Positions 6,273 to 6,728 of a stretch of DNA of 6,728 nucleotides are shown here, piece by piece. The DNA lies in the NCBI GenBank assembly GCA_963789885.1, contig CAWBNB010000057.1:1-6728 (forward strand), read 5' to 3'. A model generated the notes under the pieces. The model was not told the DNA's origin. It searched no databases and saw only the letters and a list, made by a program, of their open reading frames with translations. The stretch comes from DATEDA01 sp963789885. Lineage in GTDB: Bacteria; Pseudomonadota; Gammaproteobacteria; Burkholderiales; SG8-39. A program made the translations under genes and the position numbers. The stretch's first letter is position 1. Each line of letters starts with the position of its first letter.

Positions 6273-6518
6273 TCAGCGCCGCTCGGGCTGCGGCGCCGGC
6301 ACGAGCTTGCCGTCTTCGGTCACGCACTGGCAGCGGCCCTCGACGAAGCGCTCGCGCGTGTAAACCCCGTCGGCGAACCGGTGCTTCACGCACACCTGGC
6401 GGCACTCGCGCTGGTCGTTCGCCCGCAAGGTCGCGATCACGAGCAGGACCACGGCCGCGCCCAGGAGGATCGGCACCTTGGCTTGCCAGAGGCGGGGAAG
6501 CAGGCGGCCGGAAGACAT
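6273..6518 (-). CDS. Small membrane-anchored four-cysteine protein, unknown function
   Basis: I do not recognise this 81-residue protein. Residues 1-14 are basic (Arg5, Arg9, Lys14) and a single hydrophobic helix spans about 15-31, so by the positive-inside rule the C-terminal 50 residues should face the periplasm. That part holds four cysteines as CRQVC (39-43) and CQC (63-65), spaced so that two disulfides could pin a small hairpin, and ends in a proline/arginine-rich tail. Evidence that it is real: a clear signal-anchor followed by a compact cysteine pattern, an ATG just downstream of a TACAAT promoter element, and placement 48 nt ahead of the M20 peptidase on the same strand. No ribosome binding site precedes the ATG, so it may be translated from a leaderless mRNA. 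Confidence 0.72.
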   Translation of the reverse strand: MSSGRLLPRLWQAKVPILLGAAVVLLVIATLRANDQRECRQVCVKHRFADGVYTRERFVEGRCQCVTEDGKLVPAPQPERR

Positions 6519-6525
6519 GGTGCCG

Positions 6526-6555
6526 ATTGTATCGGCAGGCAGTTGGCCCGCTTAA
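6526..6555 (-). promoter_or_regulatory. Candidate promoter of the cysteine-rich protein / M20 unit
   Basis: On the minus strand TACAAT (6526-6531) matches five of six positions of the -10 consensus. TTAAGC (6550-6555) is a weak -35 (three of six) with an 18-nt spacer. The expected transcription start is around 6518-6519, essentially the A of the ATG at 6518, which agrees with the lack of a Shine-Dalgarno sequence. Confidence 0.4.
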
Positions 6556-6569
6556 CGTAACTTTACGTT
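6554..6569. promoter_or_regulatory. Inverted repeat AACGTAA-CT-TTACGTT, candidate operator
   Basis: Two perfect 7-bp arms (6554-6560 and 6563-6569) flank a two-base centre in the 137-bp gap between divergent genes. It is AT-rich in an otherwise GC-rich region. It overlaps the edge of the candidate -35 of the minus-strand unit, and its centre lies about 43 bp upstream of that predicted start. The size and symmetry fit a dimeric regulator such as a TetR- or MerR-family protein, but no regulator gene is in the window and the family cannot be named. Confidence 0.45.
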
Positions 6570-6655
6570 CCGGAGAAACCCCGGTAACCCCCCGCGTTCA
6601 GAGTGCGATCCCAGAGCCCGCATCGGCGGTGGCCAATTTGCAGAAAGGAACGCAC

Positions 6656-6728
6656 GTGAACGATCAAACGACTTTCGAATCCACGCCCTCCTCCGACAAG
6701 CCGCGCCGCCCCTGGCGCCGCGTCGTCA
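6656..6728 (+). CDS. N-terminal fragment of an unidentified protein (runs off the right edge)
   Basis: A GTG start at 6656 is preceded by AAAGGAA (6644-6650) with 5 nt spacing, a good ribosome binding site, and opens a frame that continues to the end of the window (24 complete codons). The visible part begins MNDQTTFESTPSSDK and then has a basic stretch, RRPWRRVV, at the edge. A polar start followed by a basic cluster is typical just before a signal-anchor or first transmembrane helix, as in RND adaptor subunits or membrane-anchored proteases, but the family cannot be identified from this piece. It is divergent from the cysteine-rich protein gene and shares the control region carrying the inverted repeat. 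Confidence 0.6.
   Translation, partial: MNDQTTFESTPSSDKPRRPWRRVV

Noticed and set aside
4645..6405. Minus-strand open frame of 586 codons overlapping the M20 peptidase gene.
   Set aside because: The translation is extremely arginine-rich and motif-free; it is the +1/+2 shadow of the M20 gene in GC-rich DNA.
5562..6560. + strand open frame of 332 codons opposite the M20 and cysteine-rich protein genes.
   Set aside because: No domain, no plausible start signal, Ala/Arg/Leu-rich composition typical of an antisense shadow.
1..6728. A defence, secretion or biosynthetic system encoded across the window.
   Set aside because: The genes are in alternating orientations with their own signals and belong to unrelated, mostly common families; only 6518-4827 looks like an operon, so no integrated system is supported.

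Overview
The window is a GC-rich stretch (roughly two thirds G+C by eye) of a Gram-negative chromosome. The gene set fits a betaproteobacterium, most likely of the Burkholderiales: a Bug/TctC-type orphan periplasmic receptor, a FimV-like protein with FimV N-terminal and LysM parts, an MltF-type lytic transglycosylase, and a YibF-like glutathione-S-transferase homologue. This assignment rests on family resemblance only. No rRNA, tRNA, CRISPR array, insertion sequence or other mobile element is visible.

Layout from left to right: (1) the 3' part of an intrinsic terminator (1-18), probably ending a + strand gene outside the window; (2) a short FimV-like LysM protein on the minus strand (23-1036); (3) a divergent 102-bp promoter region, then a + strand TctC/Bug receptor (1139-2122); (4) a convergent minus-strand MltF-like transglycosylase (2172-3647); (5) a 165-bp leader/spacer, then a minus-strand YibF-like GST homologue (3813-4442); (6) a 63-bp divergent region with overlapping -10-like hexamers, then a tiny + strand cupin (4506-4778); (7) a GC palindrome in the convergent gap, then a minus-strand M20 metallopeptidase (4827-6224) that follows, 48 nt downstream, an 81-residue membrane-anchored four-cysteine protein (6273-6518), probably in one transcript; (8) a 137-bp divergent control region with a 7+7 bp inverted repeat; (9) the first 24 codons of a + strand gene that runs off the right edge.

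Much of the content concerns the cell envelope and nutrient acquisition. The FimV-like protein (LysM, peptidoglycan binding) and the MltF-like enzyme (peptidoglycan cleavage with a ligand-binding regulatory module) act on the wall. The TctC receptor captures a small organic acid in the periplasm. The M20 peptidase hydrolyses a peptide or N-acyl amino acid, and the cysteine-rich protein is predicted to face the periplasm. Apart from the probable two-gene unit 6518-4827 these look like independent transcription units, and I see no evidence for one integrated novel system. The most useful leads are the possibly leaderless cysteine-rich protein with its candidate operator, the domain-reduced FimV, and the MltF-like enzyme that keeps an apparently intact ligand pocket. 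Long open frames opposite most genes are GC-driven shadows and were not annotated.
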